Positions 55,012-64,000 of a stretch of 64,000 bases of DNA are shown piece after piece. The notes beneath the pieces were generated by a model. The model was given only the letters and a program-made list of their open reading frames with translations, was not told the origin of the DNA and ran no database searches. Numbering within the stretch: position 1 is the first letter of the stretch; each line of letters starts with the position of its first letter. This DNA comes from JBBATK01 sp044228685. Its GTDB lineage: Bacteria; Bacteroidota; Ignavibacteria; Kapaibacteriales; NICIL-2. The position numbers were made by a program, and so were the translations under genes. Where the stretch lies: positions 284,059 to 348,058 of the forward strand of contig JBGAUL010000001.1 of the NCBI GenBank assembly GCA_044228685.1, given 5' to 3'.

Positions 55012-55994
55012 CTATTTACTTACAGTTGATATACCATCCTTCATGTATAGAGACAGATACGAATGCCTATCAATGGGTCTGAATATAGAGCCATTATATG
55101 TCAAAGAGTCAGATTTGGACTGAGCAATTATGTACTTAATGCGTGTACTGTCAAGACGTGAATTCCACGTGGCAATAGCTGACGGATTCGTTACATCAAG
55201 TGCAGGTAGAATGTCACTATGAGTCCGATAGGAATCTATGTAAAATGGGTACTCCCAGCATTCACTAGTAGTAATCAATCCAACTTCCTTGGGATGTTGA
55301 GCGACAAATGAATTGAATGAAGTGAATACTGTCTCCAAACCAGGCATGTTCGCAAAGTATTTCTTCAGTCGAGAATCGCTCACACCTAGTTTGTATGTCG
55401 TTGGAGGCGACGTCTTCAATGGGCGGAGCGGGTCAAACATTACAGTACGGATAGCCATTACTATCATGATTCCGCCGACCACTATACTCAATCCATTAAG
55501 AACGCTTTTTGGAAGTTTGACAGAATCAAAAAACACATAGCCAATACTTATTGCTAGCACAAAGAACAATGTGCATTGAATGCGAGTTTGCCACGGATTC
55601 CATTTGAGGACGAGAGCAAGAGTAAGAAACCAAATCAGGGGAAAGATGATCAGAAGCAAAGCCTTCGTGTCTCGTTTCTTAAAATTTACAATGACTACCG
55701 CGGTCGCAAGCACGCCAAGAACAAACTGGAAGAAATTTGAGGCTGTGTCTTCGTCGTGAGCCCATTCCATCAATCTGAATTTTATCTTGTCAAGGTTATT
55801 AGCCGGGTCATCAAGTGCTGCACCAAAGTCATTATGTAGACTGGTAACAACTTGATTTGTCATCGCAGAAAATGGAGGAATGCCGAAATGAATAGCAGCG
55901 TTCTTCACGATTAACAAGATCCCGGTAGATACCGACATTTGCTCGTTAATAAGCTTGGTATCCGGATTGCCTAATGGGCTGCCGGAAACTCTCA
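55012..55994 (-). pseudogene. 3' part of a GT-C-like glycosyltransferase gene split by IS copy 2
   Basis: Encodes the C-terminal ~327 residues, starting NMRVSGSPLGNPDTK. It has several hydrophobic helices, then an extracytoplasmic tail (TSECWEYPFYIDSYRTHS, a motif common in GT-C-type proteins). The frame runs out of the IS left end without a start of its own. Joined to 57315-58266 it restores one frame of 644 codons through ...GHYYRNMRVSG.... The open frame upstream to 56034 is IS sequence and not part of the gene. Confidence 0.88.
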
Positions 55995-56002
55995 TGTTTC
56001 TA
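55995..56002. repeat. Left target-site duplication of IS copy 2 (TGTTTCTA)
   Basis: Repeated exactly at 57315-57322, directly outside the two IS ends. Confidence 0.92.
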
Positions 56003-57314
56003 GCCTCTACCTCAAATCGTGTGGAAAGACTCACTTTTCAGTCTGTTGCCTAGATTAGGGCATGGATCAAATAGAGTTTTTTGAGACCTTGTTAAAGGTC
56101 GAGCGACCGTGGTACATTCACGATATTGATTTAGACTCCAAACGGGATGTCTTGACTATTACAATTGCCACATCCGAGACAACATTTAGCTGTCCAGTCT
56201 GTGGCAAAGACTGTCCAAAGTATGATTTTAGACCAAGACGATGGCGTCATCTCAATACTATGGAGTACAAGACGTTCATCAATGCCGATCTTCCGCGCAT
56301 CGACTGCCAAGAACATGGCGTGCTGCAGGTTCGTGTACCGTGGGCAGAATCGCTCAGTCGGTATACCATTAAGTTCGAGTCTCATGTGATTGACTGGCTC
56401 AAGCAAGCACCAATATCTGCCGTTGCAAAACAACTTGGTCTTAGTTGGAACGCTGTGTCAGGCATCATGCACAGAGCAGTAGAGCGTGGTCTGGAGCGCA
56501 GAACGAAGCGATATCCAAAACATATTTCTATTGATGAGACCTCGTTTCATCATGTCACGAGTACGTAACTGTTGTAACAGATCAAGATACAGGTGACGTG
56601 CTTCACGTTGGCGATGAACGAACAAGAAGACACTTGCCAACTACTACAAAAGCCTTGGAGACGCTGTCGCAGCATTGAGAGTATATCAATGGATATGTGG
56701 CCAGCATACATTACCTCCGATACAGAGTATGTCGAAGGTGCTACCCGGAAATCTGCTTCGACAAGTTTCATGTGGCACAGTATCTCGGTAACGCAGTTGA
56801 TAAAGGTTCGAAGAGCTGAGCATAAACAGCTTGCTCAAGACGGCGACAACAGCCTCAAAGGGACTAGGTACTTCTGGCTTCGTAATCCAAACAACATGGA
56901 TCAAGCGCCGAATTAAAATTTAAGGCACTACGTGACAGTTCGCTGAAGACAGCACTTGCATGCAATCAAAGAACATGCTGTGTCTTTGGAAGTTCAAAGT
57001 TCAAGTCGAAAAGTTGGGCATCGCTACAGCGGAAGCGATGGTATGACTGGGCGTGTAACTCTGATTTAACTCCGTGATTCAAGCAGCGCAAACTATCGGG
57101 AGCAATCTCTGGGGAGTTATCAACGCTGTGCTCCTTCAACGGTCGAACGCAAAAGCCGAAAGTATGAACAGCAAATCCAGCGCCTGAAATCGCGGGCTCG
57201 CGGGTTTAGAAATCGTCTACGCTTCAAGTATATAATCTACTTCCACTATGCAAACCTTGATCTTTATCCATGAAGCACTGCTGTGAGTTTACCCACACAA
57301 ATTGGGGAAGACCC
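56003..57314 (+). mobile_element. ISL3-family insertion sequence, copy 2 (1312 bp, decayed)
   Basis: Same element as copy 1 (21386-22752), with the same terminal repeats (left end GCCTCTACCTC..., right end ...GGGGAAGACCC) and the same orientation relative to the window. It lacks the 49-bp duplication. The left ~545 bp match copy 1 almost base for base; the segment about 56549-57180 has at least eleven short insertions or deletions. It split a GT-C-like gene on the opposite strand. Confidence 0.92.
56062..57273 (+). pseudogene. Frameshifted ISL3 transposase remnant
   Basis: The natural start MDQIEFFETLLKVERPWYIHD is intact here (it is disrupted in copy 1), and the frame is good through ISIDETSF. 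From about 56549 onward multiple 1-7 bp indels break the frame, and the first ORF ends at 56568. Later pieces recognisable in other frames include KAESMNSKS-like text and the final LRFKYIIYFHYANLDLYP. The catalytic domain cannot be translated as one protein, so this copy cannot mobilise itself unless the indels are sequence errors. Confidence 0.9.
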
Positions 57315-57322
57315 TGTTTCTA
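57315..57322. repeat. Right target-site duplication of IS copy 2 (TGTTTCTA)
   Basis: Exact copy of 55995-56002, immediately after the IS right end. Confidence 0.92.
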
Positions 57323-58266
57323 TAGTAATGGCCAGATCCAACAATGATCATAATGAGAGGCACAGCCACAATACCTAAAACAAACTGCTTGCTGGGCTGC
57401 TTCAACGCAATTCTGATGGCAAGAAAACTGCCAAAAAGAAGGACGGGTGCCAGATAGAAGTAACTACTTCCTTTGCTGATAGTTGCGAGACCTGCGCAGA
57501 GTCCAAGAAGTATCAAATCCAACAAAGGTTTAAACCTTAGTGCTCTGACGAGGAACAGAATTGACGCAATAACAAAAAACGAAACGACTACATCGTTTTG
57601 AGTTGTCGTTGACTCCAGCAGCAGTTCAGGTGTTGTCAGAACTATAATTGCAGCCGCATATCTGGCTCTGCGGCTCAGTCCGAAGTTTTCCGCAATACCG
57701 ACAATGGCGCTAAGTGATCCAACAAAAAAGAGTAGCTGAACTGTGTTTACGAAACGGTCAGATTGACTCAAGAGACATGTATGTGCAATGAAGTACTCAG
57801 CAAAAGGAGCTGACCAAACTTGCCGATAGATGTTGGTTGGATATGCACTCACGTTTTTGTTTGCGATCCAGTGAGAAACTCTCGACATATGGTAGGTAAG
57901 AGAGTCCCAGTTATTCGGAGGATACGCAAGTGCCTGATACAACAGAGCTGCGAAGAGTATCGCGACAGCTGCTGAAAACCAGAGGTTTCTTTTAAGAAAT
58001 CCCTTGCAAAGCGCTAGTATAGGTTTTATTCTCTCTCTATGTCTAAAGACAAAGAAAGCCTGAATGACCAACAAGAAGCCGTAGCAAGCAAGAATGGCAT
58101 TTTGCTCAAAGGCATCAATTGCACTTAGGAATTCAGTAATGATGAGTACTACTATACTTTGGAGAGCTATTGCAGTTGTTAGTGCAATCGAGACACTCTT
58201 ACTGATTCTGTCGAATGAAAACAGAAACATGCAGATCAGGCTTAACACAATAAGCGAAACAGCCAT
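57315..58266 (-). pseudogene. 5' part of the IS-split GT-C-like glycosyltransferase gene
   Basis: Starts at the ATG at 58266 and encodes the first ~317 residues: about eight hydrophobic helices and, in the first large loop, YPPNNWDSLTYHMSRVSHWI. This is the N-W-D-S-L-T-Y-H pattern of GT-C glycosyltransferases, with the Asp expected near the catalytic or donor site. STTTQNDVVVSFF is another typical loop. The frame then runs eight codons into the IS and stops. Without the IS the gene would encode a 644-residue membrane glycosyltransferase. Neighbouring GT-C-like genes may partly replace it. Confidence 0.88.
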
Positions 58267-58442
58267 TGTAGTCCTTTAGCTATTGATGAACTTTCGAAGT
58301 ACATATCTATCATTACCGCGTTTTCACGCTTCAACAAGATCGACTTCATGATTAGCGATCAAAGTCATTACGCTAAAAGAAAGCCTGTCTATCAGACTCG
58401 CGAACTCTCTTACTGATGAACAACCCTCGATCCTCGAAGAGA

Positions 58443-60968
58443 TTAGTTCATGTTCACTGAAATTTGTGGTGATGCCTTGTAGCTCGTGCCATCACTGGAA
58501 ACCGCGATAATCTCCATACCAACTGTGCCAGAACCGATGCGTATAAAAGGTATATCAACTCGGAAGCCGCAATTCTTTTCAGGAGCGTTGGCGCTAGGTG
58601 ATGCCAAACCGACGGTACCCTTAACTAAGTGGTTATTGACTCGCACATAAATAGCAGACGGTAGATTATGGTGCTGTACATCATAGGTCCAGCCTTCGAT
58701 GATAAACAGTCCCAATTCATCGCTGCCGCGTCCTTTGAACTCTGCAATCTTCAAACGATCATCACTTTTCACTTCAACCATCTTAGCAAGTCTAACATTT
58801 GCATCGAGTGAATCCGTGGTTTTACGTCGATATAAATATAGATTGTTTACTGCTGAATCAACAATAGGTTCAACGGCAGCATAGTCAGCAGCACGAAAGA
58901 GACGATTTGATAGCCAGTATTTTACACCAATCTTCTCAAGTGCTTTGCTCGATGGGTTCACCAACCAAGTGAAAGCATCGTCACCGTCTTTTCGCCAGAC
59001 CATATCCTCACTATCTTTTGCACTATAATTCGGAAGCACGTGAACGTGAGCAAAACGATTGTACGCTTGACTTCCGTTTCCTGTTGGATCTAGGATTTTG
59101 TACATACCCAAATCCGGTATGAACTTCGTTCCCGAAATCACGTCAGCACCGGATGCGATCACATAGTTTGCAAGGATATTTGAACCATAAGATAACCACT
59201 TAGCATTTGGATCTGACTTGTGAATTGACTCCAGTATATGCATCAAACTCTTGTTTGTTAATGCAGGCATGCCCTTGGCGATCGGATTGATCATGAAGTT
59301 AGACCACAATACACAAAACACGACCAATCCAATAAACGCGCTGCTAAGTCTGGCAACAAGTGTAAAAGCCAGTATTGATGCTAGAAATCCACTGAGTTTG
59401 ATTTGCGTTGGAGTTAAGAAGTTCTTGGTTGCTTCGTTAAAATTCGTTCCAAGCAGGTAAACGCCGCCAAAAACAACCACAGCTGAAATTGCTCCGGCAA
59501 TCCATAGAATACTGGAAGATGATGAGCTGCGGCCCGCTTCCTTTTGGGATTGTTTTGCTTTCTTCTTCTTTCTGTTGGTATCCTGATCTGCATCAACGAC
59601 GGAATGCTCGGTAGTCACGGAAAACTTAGAGGCTAAGTAATGGATAATGAGAATAATATTCACAGGTCCAATTCCTATGAGAGCCCGGTTCTCACGTACA
59701 CGGTTAAGCACTGTGATCTGCGCCAGGAAATCAGGATATCCAAAAACCATCCACGCGCTTAAAAAGCAGATATAAACAAGCAGTACTAGTTGCGTGTAAT
59801 TGACTCTTCCGCCTCGGAACTTATCTACGATCATGCCCAATACTACCAGCGGCCACAGCAGTAAGTAGTTACTAGCTTCACATGGGTTGCCCCATAGCGG
59901 AGAAGGAATCCGCTTTTCGGAAAACAGATAATCAAAAACTCCGCTGAAGTATCGATTAGAATCAATCACTCCACCTGTGCTTATTCTTTGTCCTGGATAC
60001 AATGTCTGAGCCATAACGTTAATGGACTCACGACAGGTATTGAAGAAATGTACCATGATCAAAGCCATCAAGACAAACATCACGAGAATTCCGCCAACTC
60101 GGAAGAAGACCTTATTGAGTATGATATCCTTCGAATAGGTTGACCATAGGTGCGCCGCCATAACAAACAAAACCATGTATCCAAGTGGCACTTGGTACGG
60201 CGGATAGAGCGTGAGAACAAAACTTGTTGAAAAGAGGGTAAGTAAAATCGAGTTGATAATGATCGTTGCTCTACTCTGAGAGAGCAATACGTATAGACCG
60301 CAGACTGTCATCAGCGCCGCGAAGACCATAAGCTCTGAACCCGAAGTCGAGAACCACCACTGCGTATAGGAGGAATATAGTATCCAAATGGATCCTCCAA
60401 GTGACAGCCAGAAGTTGTTTCGACTGATAATTTTCAAAACAAAAAAGAAGCCTAGTAGAATTCCGAAGGTTTTGAAGTACCAATAAATACTGAAGGCGCG
60501 TTCGAATGAGAAGAAATAGAATGACCATAACTGGGGTCGGATTTTACTCGTGATGTCGGCAGTTGGCATTCCCATCAAGATCGGAGACTCACCATAGCCA
60601 AAATTTGATCCACGAATCGGGAAGTCATTCAAGTACTGAGATCGGTAGCAAGGTGTCGTTAAGCACCATTCGTCAAACCGAATCCACTTTGCTTTTCCAA
60701 GCACAGGTTGCGTTTGTGCTATTTGAGATGAGTCGATTATATAATCATTCCATTTTTCTGTTGATGAACCACTATACTCCATCGAAGCCATGAAGATGTA
60801 CGTGAGCAAGATACCCGCGACAAACAACACAGTTTTGAGGTCCCAGATGATGAGCCTTTCGTCACTCAATCGAGACAGAGTTCTATCGATTGATTCTTGT
60901 AAAGCAGTCGGGCAGACTGATCTGTATGCTCGTAAGAGTGTTGAATCGAGTACTTCAAAAAAGTTCAT
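58443..60968 (-). CDS. Large polytopic membrane protein of the glycan locus, unassigned family
   Basis: 841 residues with about 12-13 membrane helices. The N-terminal extracytoplasmic loop contains WIRFDEWCLTTPCYRSQY and FGYGESPILMGMPTADI, and the loop near residue 205 contains WWFSTSGSEL. A lysine-rich cytosolic insert (about 455-475, NRKKKKAKQSQKE) separates the last helices. The C-terminal ~260 residues include WLSYGSNILANYVIASGADVIS and a final beta-sandwich (EGWTYDVQHH ... RVDIPFIRIGSG). The C-terminal ~300 residues are clearly homologous to the gene truncated at the window end (62925-64000). The topology resembles GT-C/YfhO proteins; enzymatic activity is unproven. Confidence 0.7.
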   Translation of the reverse strand: MNFFEVLDSTLLRAYRSVCPTALQESIDRTLSRLSDERLIIWDLKTVLFVAGILLTYIFMASMEYSGSSTEKWNDYIIDSSQIAQTQPVLGKAKWIRFDEWCLTTPCYRSQYLNDFPIRGSNFGYGESPILMGMPTADITSKIRPQLWSFYFFSFERAFSIYWYFKTFGILLGFFFVLKIISRNNFWLSLGGSIWILYSSYTQWWFSTSGSELMVFAALMTVCGLYVLLSQSRATIIINSILLTLFSTSFVLTLYPPYQVPLGYMVLFVMAAHLWSTYSKDIILNKVFFRVGGILVMFVLMALIMVHFFNTCRESINVMAQTLYPGQRISTGGVIDSNRYFSGVFDYLFSEKRIPSPLWGNPCEASNYLLLWPLVVLGMIVDKFRGGRVNYTQLVLLVYICFLSAWMVFGYPDFLAQITVLNRVRENRALIGIGPVNIILIIHYLASKFSVTTEHSVVDADQDTNRKKKKAKQSQKEAGRSSSSSSILWIAGAISAVVVFGGVYLLGTNFNEATKNFLTPTQIKLSGFLASILAFTLVARLSSAFIGLVVFCVLWSNFMINPIAKGMPALTNKSLMHILESIHKSDPNAKWLSYGSNILANYVIASGADVISGTKFIPDLGMYKILDPTGNGSQAYNRFAHVHVLPNYSAKDSEDMVWRKDGDDAFTWLVNPSSKALEKIGVKYWLSNRLFRAADYAAVEPIVDSAVNNLYLYRRKTTDSLDANVRLAKMVEVKSDDRLKIAEFKGRGSDELGLFIIEGWTYDVQHHNLPSAIYVRVNNHLVKGTVGLASPSANAPEKNCGFRVDIPFIRIGSGTVGMEIIAVSSDGTSYKASPQISVNMN

Positions 60969-61142
60969 GGATCGAATATCAAAGTGGTTTCAAAACAAAT
61001 TCGGATACTAAACCGAGTTCACCTTGGTTTGAACTCACTACAAAGTGAATTCTCGCAAGATATAGTAGTGAGGCTAATCCCTCAAAAAAGATAGAGCGTC
61101 GCAAATGATTTTATCGAGAGTACTTAGGGCTTCTGACGAATA

Positions 61143-61877
61143 CTACTTCTGCGCGTGTTTTGCCTCATTGTAAAACAGAGCATCGAAATACATCAGTTTG
61201 CCATTCTTCGCGTATTCAGCATCATAAGCGCCTCTATAACGCCATCCTTGTTGGTTAAGCAGCGAATAAATCTCATCAAAACTACAGCCAACCAGATCGT
61301 TGGTTCTTGACTCTATGTAAATCCAATCTGCCTTTTGTAGAAAGTGAAGTCCTCCCTTAAGAACTTCCAGTTCATATCCTTCAACATCAAGTTTGACAAT
61401 ACTGATGTCATCACTATGTAACTCCGCAGCATAGTCGTTCAAAAGCTCGATAGGAACCAATTGTTTGGTACCCTGACCCTCAGTTGCGTAGAATGAGCTA
61501 GAAGGGCTGAATTCTGAGATGAACATTTCAGCACTTCCTTTTTCACTACCCAGAGCACAATTGAACGATTTGAAGTTTCCATCGCCCTCCATATTCTCAA
61601 CGAGAGCTTTCCACGCCAATGGTTGAGGTTCGAAGGAATAAATACGCGCCTTTGGAAATGTTGAACGTGCAATCATTGCAAATTCACCGGTGTTCGCGCC
61701 AATATCGAATACAACTGTTGCATTGAGAGACCTGATATACGGACTCTGCCAAACAATGAAGCGTTGGGTAGCAGAAATCAAGCGTAACCAAACTGAAGCC
61801 ATTCTGGTACTGTGCATGAGCTTGGCTATACTCAATACTGGCTTCCGAAGCTTCTCTTGTATTCCTAATGAAATCAT
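61143..61877 (-). CDS. FkbM-family methyltransferase
   Basis: 244-residue SAM-dependent methyltransferase of the FkbM type: motif I VVFDIGANTGEFAMIA, then IYSFEPQPLAWKALVENM, FNCALGS, and DDISIVKLDVEGYELEVLKG. These blocks are diagnostic for the family, which O-methylates sugars and secondary metabolites. The N-terminal ~45 residues are basic and hydrophobic, possibly membrane-associating. It lies among glycosyltransferase genes, so methylation of a surface glycan is the likely role. Confidence 0.92.
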   Translation of the reverse strand: MISLGIQEKLRKPVLSIAKLMHSTRMASVWLRLISATQRFIVWQSPYIRSLNATVVFDIGANTGEFAMIARSTFPKARIYSFEPQPLAWKALVENMEGDGNFKSFNCALGSEKGSAEMFISEFSPSSSFYATEGQGTKQLVPIELLNDYAAELHSDDISIVKLDVEGYELEVLKGGLHFLQKADWIYIESRTNDLVGCSFDEIYSLLNQQGWRYRGAYDAEYAKNGKLMYFDALFYNEAKHAQK

Positions 61878-62109
61878 TGTATATAAATTCAGATAATGTA
61901 AAACAACTGTTCACTGGAACTTTGAACTAATTCTCTGCGTCGGCACTGGAATACGCTCGGATAGACCATTTCGAAACCATTGATGTCAGTGAAAGACCAA
62001 GCTTCCTCTATGAGTATATAACTCTGCGTACTAGATGCATCGACATATACATTCACTCTGCATAAGAAATCGCAATTGACTCAAATGCAAGTACTGTTGT
62101 AGGAACTCT

Positions 62110-62895
62110 TCATCCCCGCACCTTCCTCCACCAAGCCATCAGCGTATACGCCGTCACAATCTTCATGTAATTGAAGCGGTGAAGCATGATGGGCCAGGAG
62201 TATGGTGATGCGTATTTACAGGCGACACGGAGTTCGTCGGCGAATTGAGTGCTGAAGCCGCTGCCACTTTTTGAAGTTTCGTACCATCGAAACGATGCCA
62301 AGTAGTCGTTGTGTATCGTTGGAGGATGGAATTGCCATAGTCGAAGCCAGTACTCGTAGTCCATGACGTAGTGCTCGGACTCGTCAAGCAGACCGGCTTT
62401 ATTCATGAGTTCACGACGCCAGAATACGGCAGGTTGTGAAATGAAATTCTCCGCCAGAATACGCGAGTGACTCGCCCGACGCAGTGAGTAGTTCTTATAG
62501 GCCGTAATCGCTTGCCGAACTTCATTGTTGTTGATATCAATGATATCGCACAGCCCTACAAGCCACTGAACTTTCGGATCTGAAAACTTCTGAGCTACTT
62601 GCTCGAGGGTGTTGGCTTTGTACAAGTCATCGGCATTGAGAAAGGCGACGACGTCGCCTGTTGCCATAGAAAGACCTTTGTTGATGGCTGAGGTCTGACC
62701 GTTGTCGCGCTCTGAGATCCACTTCAACTGTGATTCGTACTTCTTGATGATATCAACCGTTCCGTCTGTCGATAGTCCGTCAACAATGATATACTCCAGC
62801 TCGAAGTTTCCTCGCTGCGCAAGTATAGACTGAATCGTCTGCTCAATAAACTGAGCAGCATTCCAACACGGTGTTATGATCGAGATCTTTAGCAA
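62110..62895 (-). CDS. GT2 family glycosyltransferase
   Basis: 261-residue GT-A enzyme: SIITPCWNAAQFIEQTIQSI, EYIIVDGLSTDGTVDII, ERDNGQTSAINKGLSMATGD, and the metal-binding FLNADDLY. A later YVMDYEYWLRL (an acidic E-Y-W block often holding the catalytic base) is followed by a C-terminal region ending AWWRKVRG. It is typical of GT2 enzymes that add sugars to polysaccharides. Its start lies 29 bp downstream of the membrane-protein gene ending at 62925 on the same strand, so the two may be co-transcribed. Confidence 0.92.
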   Translation of the reverse strand: MLKISIITPCWNAAQFIEQTIQSILAQRGNFELEYIIVDGLSTDGTVDIIKKYESQLKWISERDNGQTSAINKGLSMATGDVVAFLNADDLYKANTLEQVAQKFSDPKVQWLVGLCDIIDINNNEVRQAITAYKNYSLRRASHSRILAENFISQPAVFWRRELMNKAGLLDESEHYVMDYEYWLRLWQFHPPTIHNDYLASFRWYETSKSGSGFSTQFADELRVACKYASPYSWPIMLHRFNYMKIVTAYTLMAWWRKVRG

Positions 62896-62924
62896 GTTTA
62901 ACCCTATTCAGATAAGTATCGGCC

Positions 62925-64000
62925 TTAATGTCGTAGCTCTGCTTCAACCGGCGGTTCCGCAACCGGATCAATGTCCACGCCAAAACGTTCGTTTGAAGTG
63001 GAGTAAACTTTTTTGTCGCGACTCACGAAACGGAGCTTGAATTCGATGTGACCGGTGCCCAATCGCGAAAAGGGTAGATCGAGTCGGAATGCGGTGTTGC
63101 GGTATTGCTCGACTTTGGCGTCGGGATTCGGCAAACCATAAGTTCCTTCGATTATTCGTCCGTTTACTTCAGCGCAAACACCGCCACACAAATCGTTGGT
63201 TGCTTTGTCATACGAAACACCAGTGATCACAAATGCATTGTGCTCGCGATTAGGACTCATCTCAACTTTGCCGATGAAGAAGCGGGTGGAGTCGGCGTCG
63301 TAACGCATGACTTTGTAGGGTGCTTCTTCGCGCTGCGTGGCGTCTGCTTCGCGACGACGGTACAACCACTGACCACAAATAGCATTGTCGAACATGGGTT
63401 CGAGTTTGCTAATCACTTCCTGCGGCGGCAGTCCGGCAAAGGCAAAGTACTTGACCTTCATTCGCTCAAGCTGAGGAGCACCTGGGTTGATCATCACTTT
63501 GTAGCCGTCGTAGTTGTTTGGCTCCATGACATAATCGGAATCGCTTCGAGCCTTATCCAGCGTCTTGAATTGGATGTGCGCGAAACGATTAATCAACGTG
63601 TCGTAGCGATGCTGCGAATCAAGCTGTCCCATCAAAGCCAAATCCGGTGCGAACTTCGTTCCGTTGATGATGTTGACCCCGGCAGCTAAGTAGTAGTTCG
63701 CGATAATGTTCGAACCGTAACTGACCCAGCGTGCGTCAGGGTCGGTGCGACGAATCTCGCTGAGGGTGTGCATGAGATCAGAGTCGTTGACCGGACCCAT
63801 TCCCAATAACCAAGGATTCGTCAGAAAATTGCTCAGTATCGTCAAGCTCATGATAAACACACCAAACAGAAATCGCTGGCGCACAAGAATGAGCTGCGTA
63901 AGGATGCCTGCAATAAGTCCGGCGAGTAGGTTTTGTCCCGCGCCAAGTACATCCGGAGAACTACCGTGAACCATGCTTGCATAGACAATGACCAATACTG
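62925..64000 (-). CDS. Partial large membrane protein, paralogue of the 58443-60968 product (5' end outside window)
   Basis: The frame is open through the right window edge, so only the C-terminal ~358 residues are seen. They comprise two to three membrane helices, then RWVSYGSNIIANYYLAAGVN, GTKFAPDLALM and INRFAHIQF, and a terminal beta-sandwich (VITGVSYDKA ... FRLDLPFSRLGTGHIEF). The order of these blocks matches the 841-residue protein (WLSYGSNILANYVIASGADV, GTKFIPDLGMY, YNRFAHVHV, FRVDIPFIRIGSG), so the two are paralogues. It probably encodes a full-length membrane protein extending beyond the window. Confidence 0.8.
   Translation of the reverse strand, partial: VLVIVYASMVHGSSPDVLGAGQNLLAGLIAGILTQLILVRQRFLFGVFIMSLTILSNFLTNPWLLGMGPVNDSDLMHTLSEIRRTDPDARWVSYGSNIIANYYLAAGVNIINGTKFAPDLALMGQLDSQHRYDTLINRFAHIQFKTLDKARSDSDYVMEPNNYDGYKVMINPGAPQLERMKVKYFAFAGLPPQEVISKLEPMFDNAICGQWLYRRREADATQREEAPYKVMRYDADSTRFFIGKVEMSPNREHNAFVITGVSYDKATNDLCGGVCAEVNGRIIEGTYGLPNPDAKVEQYRNTAFRLDLPFSRLGTGHIEFKLRFVSRDKKVYSTSNERFGVDIDPVAEPPVEAELRH

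Noticed and set aside
56458..56916. Separate small ORFs inside IS copy 2
   Set aside because: They are fragments of the frameshifted transposase or shadow frames, not independent genes.
1..64000. CRISPR array or rRNA operon
   Set aside because: No regularly spaced short repeats with unique spacers and no rRNA-like sequence were seen; the only short tandem units are the 13-bp repeats at 8852-8890 and the 49-bp duplication in the IS.

Overview
The window looks like a chromosomal segment from a free-living bacterium of the FCB group (Bacteroidota/Chlorobiota side). A Kapabacteria- or Ignavibacteria-like lineage is plausible, but that placement is inferred. The visible basis is as follows. Four large exported proteins carry a type IX secretion (T9SS)-style C-terminal sorting tail. 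One of them has tandem choice-of-anchor-D-type repeats. One tRNA-Leu promoter matches the Bacteroidota consensus TTTG-N19-TAnnTTTG. A flagellar export gene (flhB) sits behind a sigma-54 promoter, which is unusual for Bacteroidota in the strict sense.

Layout. 1-8.7 kb holds housekeeping and accessory genes: the end of an ABC-F ATPase, an exported class V aminotransferase, an exported metallo-beta-lactamase-fold hydrolase, an AbiEii/AbiEi-type toxin-antitoxin pair, a YgjP-like metallopeptidase, flhB and a lone nuoC. 8.85-9.2 kb is a GC-rich mosaic of palindromic extragenic repeats ending in a bidirectional terminator. 9.3-16.5 kb has a methyltransferase, a GT-C-like membrane protein, a chemoreceptor with a haem-c-type CxxCH sensor and three HAMP units, a LuxR-type regulator and two small unknown genes. 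16.6-32.5 kb has T9SS cargo (beta-helix, PKD and heparinase-like proteins) around a divergent pair of TPR-adenylate cyclases. One of these cyclases is split by a complete ISL3-type element.

32.5-34.45 kb is a large gene-free interval with strong stem-loops. 34.45-45.1 kb is a candidate surface module: a PAS/LuxR regulator, a 2428-residue exported protein (VWA, WD40-like blades, about ten anchor repeats, cohesin-like domain, T9SS tail) and a beta-barrel protein with two OmpA-like domains. 45.5-47.8 kb encodes a large lipoprotein. 48.1-64 kb is a surface-glycan region: two GT2 glycosyltransferases, two methyltransferases, YfhO-like and GT-C-like membrane proteins, and a duplicated tRNA-Leu(CAA) whose 124-bp identical copies flank a four-gene block. 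A second, decayed copy of the same IS splits one GT-C gene.

Both IS copies have perfect 8-bp target duplications. In both cases, removing the element and one duplication restores a single uninterrupted reading frame (697 and 644 codons), so the insertions are recent. All family assignments come from reading motifs by eye; no database search was run.
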